From assembly GCA_022701925.1 (NCBI GenBank), contig JAKONM010000296.1:1-22596 (forward strand): a stretch of DNA of 22,596 bases, given 5' to 3'. Position 1 is the first letter of the stretch, and every line of letters starts with the position of its first letter. Origin of the DNA: Microbacteriaceae bacterium (GTDB lineage: Bacteria; Actinomycetota; Actinomycetes; Actinomycetales; Microbacteriaceae). A program made the translations under genes and the position numbers. Under the pieces are notes generated by a model. It was not told the DNA's origin. It saw only the letters and a program-made list of their open reading frames with translations, and did not search any database. Positions 20,921-22,596 of this stretch are shown here, piece by piece.

Positions 20921-22081
20921 TCAGGTCAGCAGGATCGCCAGCGTCGCCAGCGCGACGGTGATCGGCGCCGCGATCAGGCCCAGGCCGGCGAAGCGCCACC
21001 ACGAGACCTTCACCTCCATCGCCTCCAGCTGCCCGTGCCAGAGCAGGGTCGCGAGCGACGCCCACGGCGTGATCAGCGGGCCGGCGTTCACGGCGACCAG
21101 CAGCGCCAGCAGGCGGTCCTGGCTGCCGGCCACGGGCTCCATCGCCAGGTAGGCGGGCAGGTTGTCCGCGAGGTTCGCCGTGACCGTGCCGACGCCGGCC
21201 AGCCGCAGCAGCTCGAGGGGGCCCTCGCCGGTGCCGGCGGCCGCGGTGAGCACCTCGGTGAGGCCCAGGCGGCCGAGCGCGGTCACCGTCAGGAACAGGC
21301 CGCACACGAAGAGCACCAGCGGCACCGGCAGCACCTTCGGGTCGAGCAGCCGCGGGTTCCGCACCGCCGCGGCGATCACGAGGACCAGGGCGGCGACGGC
21401 GGCGGGCACCCACACGGGCACGCCGAGCACGGGCTCGCCGATCGCCAGCGCGGGCACCAGCAGCACCAGCACGACGGCCGAGACGCGGAACAGCACGGGG
21501 TCGGCCACGGGTCGCAGCGCCGGGGCCTCGTAGCGGTGCTGCAGCGCCCGCCGGTACACGATCGCCAGGATCGCGACGGGCACCAGCACGGCCACGACCG
21601 CGGGCGCCCAGGAGTGCGCGATGTAGGAGGACCCGAACGCCGGGTCCGACTCGGCCAGCAGGTTCGTCAGGTTGGAGACGGGCAGCAGCAGCGAGCCCGT
21701 GTTCGCCAGCCACACCGTGGTCATCGCGAAGGGCAGCGGGGACAGCCCGACGCGCCGCGCCAGCACGACGACGACGGGCGTCAGCAGCACGGCCGTGGTG
21801 TCGAGCGACAGGAACACGGTCGAGACGACCGCCACCGCGACGACCAGCAGCCAGAGCAGCACCCCGCGGCCGCGCGCCAGGCGGGCGGCGCCGTCGGCCA
21901 ACCGGTCGAAGACCCCGGCCTCCGCGGCGACGGCGGCCACGATCGTGATCGCGACCACGAAGCCCAGCACCGGGGCGATGCGCTCGCCGAGCGCCAGCGC
22001 GTCCCCGGCGGGGAGCACGCCGAGGGCGACCGCGCCGAACCCCAGGATCAGCAGGCCGCCACCGAGCACGGCCAGCACCAC
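20921..22081 (-). CDS. ArsB/SLC13-type (ion transporter superfamily) permease
   Basis: A 386-residue polytopic protein with about ten membrane segments. VSTVFLSLDTTAVLLTPVVV at 86-105 and NTGSLLLPVSNLTN at 127-140 form the first re-entrant region, and NLADNLPAYLA with AGPLITPWASLATLLW near the C-terminus form the mirrored second one. This is the pattern of ArsB, NhaD and SLC13 carriers. No arsenate reductase, ArsR or other ars gene is in the window, so an arsenite role is not supported over transport of a dicarboxylate or another anion. The GTG at 22081 is supported by TAGGTT seven bases upstream on the minus strand. Its stop is 24 bases from the amidase stop, convergent, with no strong hairpin between. 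Confidence 0.85.
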   Translation of the reverse strand: MVLAVLGGGLLILGFGAVALGVLPAGDALALGERIAPVLGFVVAITIVAAVAAEAGVFDRLADGAARLARGRGVLLWLLVVAVAVVSTVFLSLDTTAVLLTPVVVVLARRVGLSPLPFAMTTVWLANTGSLLLPVSNLTNLLAESDPAFGSSYIAHSWAPAVVAVLVPVAILAIVYRRALQHRYEAPALRPVADPVLFRVSAVVLVLLVPALAIGEPVLGVPVWVPAAVAALVLVIAAAVRNPRLLDPKVLPVPLVLFVCGLFLTVTALGRLGLTEVLTAAAGTGEGPLELLRLAGVGTVTANLADNLPAYLAMEPVAGSQDRLLALLVAVNAGPLITPWASLATLLWHGQLEAMEVKVSWWRFAGLGLIAAPITVALATLAILLT

Positions 22082-22088
22082 GTCGGTG

Positions 22089-22094
22089 AACCTA
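22089..22094 (-). promoter_or_regulatory. -10 element of the permease gene (leaderless type)
   Basis: TAGGTT on the minus strand, seven bases before the GTG at 22081, with no ribosome-binding site. The rest of the 114-base gap to the next gene shows no other feature I can support. Confidence 0.45.
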
Positions 22095-22195
22095 GCGGCT
22101 GCCGCGGTCGGTGCTCGAATCCGCTGCAGCGGCCGGGCACGGCGCGCCGTCCGGACCGGTCCCGCGACTCGTCGCCGACGGCACCGGGCGGCTGC

Positions 22196-22596
22196 TCAGA
22201 GCCCGCTGCGCAGGACGCTGGCCTCCCACAGCGCGCGGGCCAGCCCGGCGTCGTCGGCGGCGCGGGCCGAGCGTCCCGGGGCCTTCAGCCGGTCGAAGAA
22301 GTTGCCGGAGGGCGCGGGCGCCTCGGCCGCCGCCGCGAGCCGCACCAGGGGCTGCGCTCCGGCCTCCGGCGAGATCGCGAGGCGCTTCACCAGGGACGAC
22401 GCGACGCCGTCGCCGCCGAAGCCGGTGTTCACGAACCCCGGGTGGAACGCGAAGGCGGCGATGCCGGTGCCGGCCGTGCGGCGGGCCAGCTCGCGGGTGA
22501 ACAGGATGTTCTCCAGCTTCGCGGCGCCGTACGCCCGGAAGCCGCCCACCCAGGCGCCGCGGCGGAAGTCGAGGTCGTCCAGGGGCACCCGGCCGA
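22196..22596 (-). CDS. Short-chain dehydrogenase/reductase, partial (N-terminus beyond right edge)
   Basis: The C-terminal part of an SDR whose start lies beyond the right edge. AYGAAKLENILFTRELARR contains the catalytic Tyr-x-x-x-Lys, and FAFHPGFVNTGFG is the usual strand and Pro-Gly turn after it. The DLDF...AYGAAKLEN wording resembles the retinol-dehydrogenase/WWOX-like or light-dependent-protochlorophyllide-reductase-like SDR group. The Rossmann nucleotide-binding loop is outside the window, so cofactor and substrate cannot be judged. The frame continues unbroken to the last base. A GTG at 22588 is an internal codon, not the start. Confidence 0.85.
   Translation of the reverse strand, partial: GRVPLDDLDFRRGAWVGGFRAYGAAKLENILFTRELARRTAGTGIAAFAFHPGFVNTGFGGDGVASSLVKRLAISPEAGAQPLVRLAAAAEAPAPSGNFFDRLKAPGRSARAADDAGLARALWEASVLRSGL

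Noticed and set aside
20921..22081. Possible arsenite efflux gene.
   Set aside because: The ArsB-like fold is shared with NhaD and SLC13 carriers, and no arsR, arsC or other arsenic gene is nearby.
1..22596. CRISPR arrays, tRNA or rRNA genes, insertion sequences, phage or integration sites.
   Set aside because: Looked for repeat-spacer patterns, tRNA-like cloverleaf arms, transposase motifs and flanking repeats. None could be supported by reading the sequence.

Overview
The window is very GC-rich, densely coded chromosomal DNA. GTG starts, short intergenic gaps, GTGA/ATGA start-stop overlaps and many -10 hexamers placed 6-8 bases before start codons suggest a high-GC actinobacterium. The gene content (actinobacterial-type Ung, MetX/MetY pair, paralogous LuxR-type regulators) fits Microbacteriaceae best; this is inference from protein style, not a database result. 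I see no rRNA, tRNA, CRISPR array, insertion sequence, integrase or attachment site. It reads as ordinary core and accessory chromosome, not a mobile island.

Left part (1-6854): a truncated HAD-family gene is divergent from nnrD (NAD(P)H-hydrate repair). A tight three-gene unit follows: an FMN-binding lipoprotein, an ApbE flavin transferase, and a fusion of an NqrB/RnfD-like membrane domain with an NAD(P)H:flavin (FNR) domain. Together these look like a compact flavin-based route taking electrons from cytosolic NAD(P)H through the membrane to an extracytoplasmic flavoprotein. This is the most interesting system here. A GT87-type membrane glycosyltransferase and a DHA1-type MFS exporter follow on the same strand.

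Middle (6855-13777): a 208-base convergent gap packed with inverted repeats separates these from a minus-strand signalling cluster. In transcription order it holds an atypical LuxR response regulator whose phospho-acceptor Asp is Glu, a sensor histidine kinase, a membrane protein that looks like a kinase without catalytic motifs, and a canonical LuxR response regulator. Upstream lie metX and metY, encoding homoserine acetylation and direct sulfhydrylation to homocysteine.

Right part (13901-22596): a YdfG-like SDR; a conserved hypothetical and a DUF2568-like small membrane protein; a probable operon of a GntR/FCD regulator, a type I phosphoribosyltransferase and uracil-DNA glycosylase; a GAF-domain protein preceded by a possible leaderless 8-codon upstream ORF; a GNAT acetyltransferase followed at once by an amidase; an ArsB/SLC13-type permease; and an SDR cut by the right edge.

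All calls come from reading the sequence and recalled family motifs. No similarity search or structure prediction was run.
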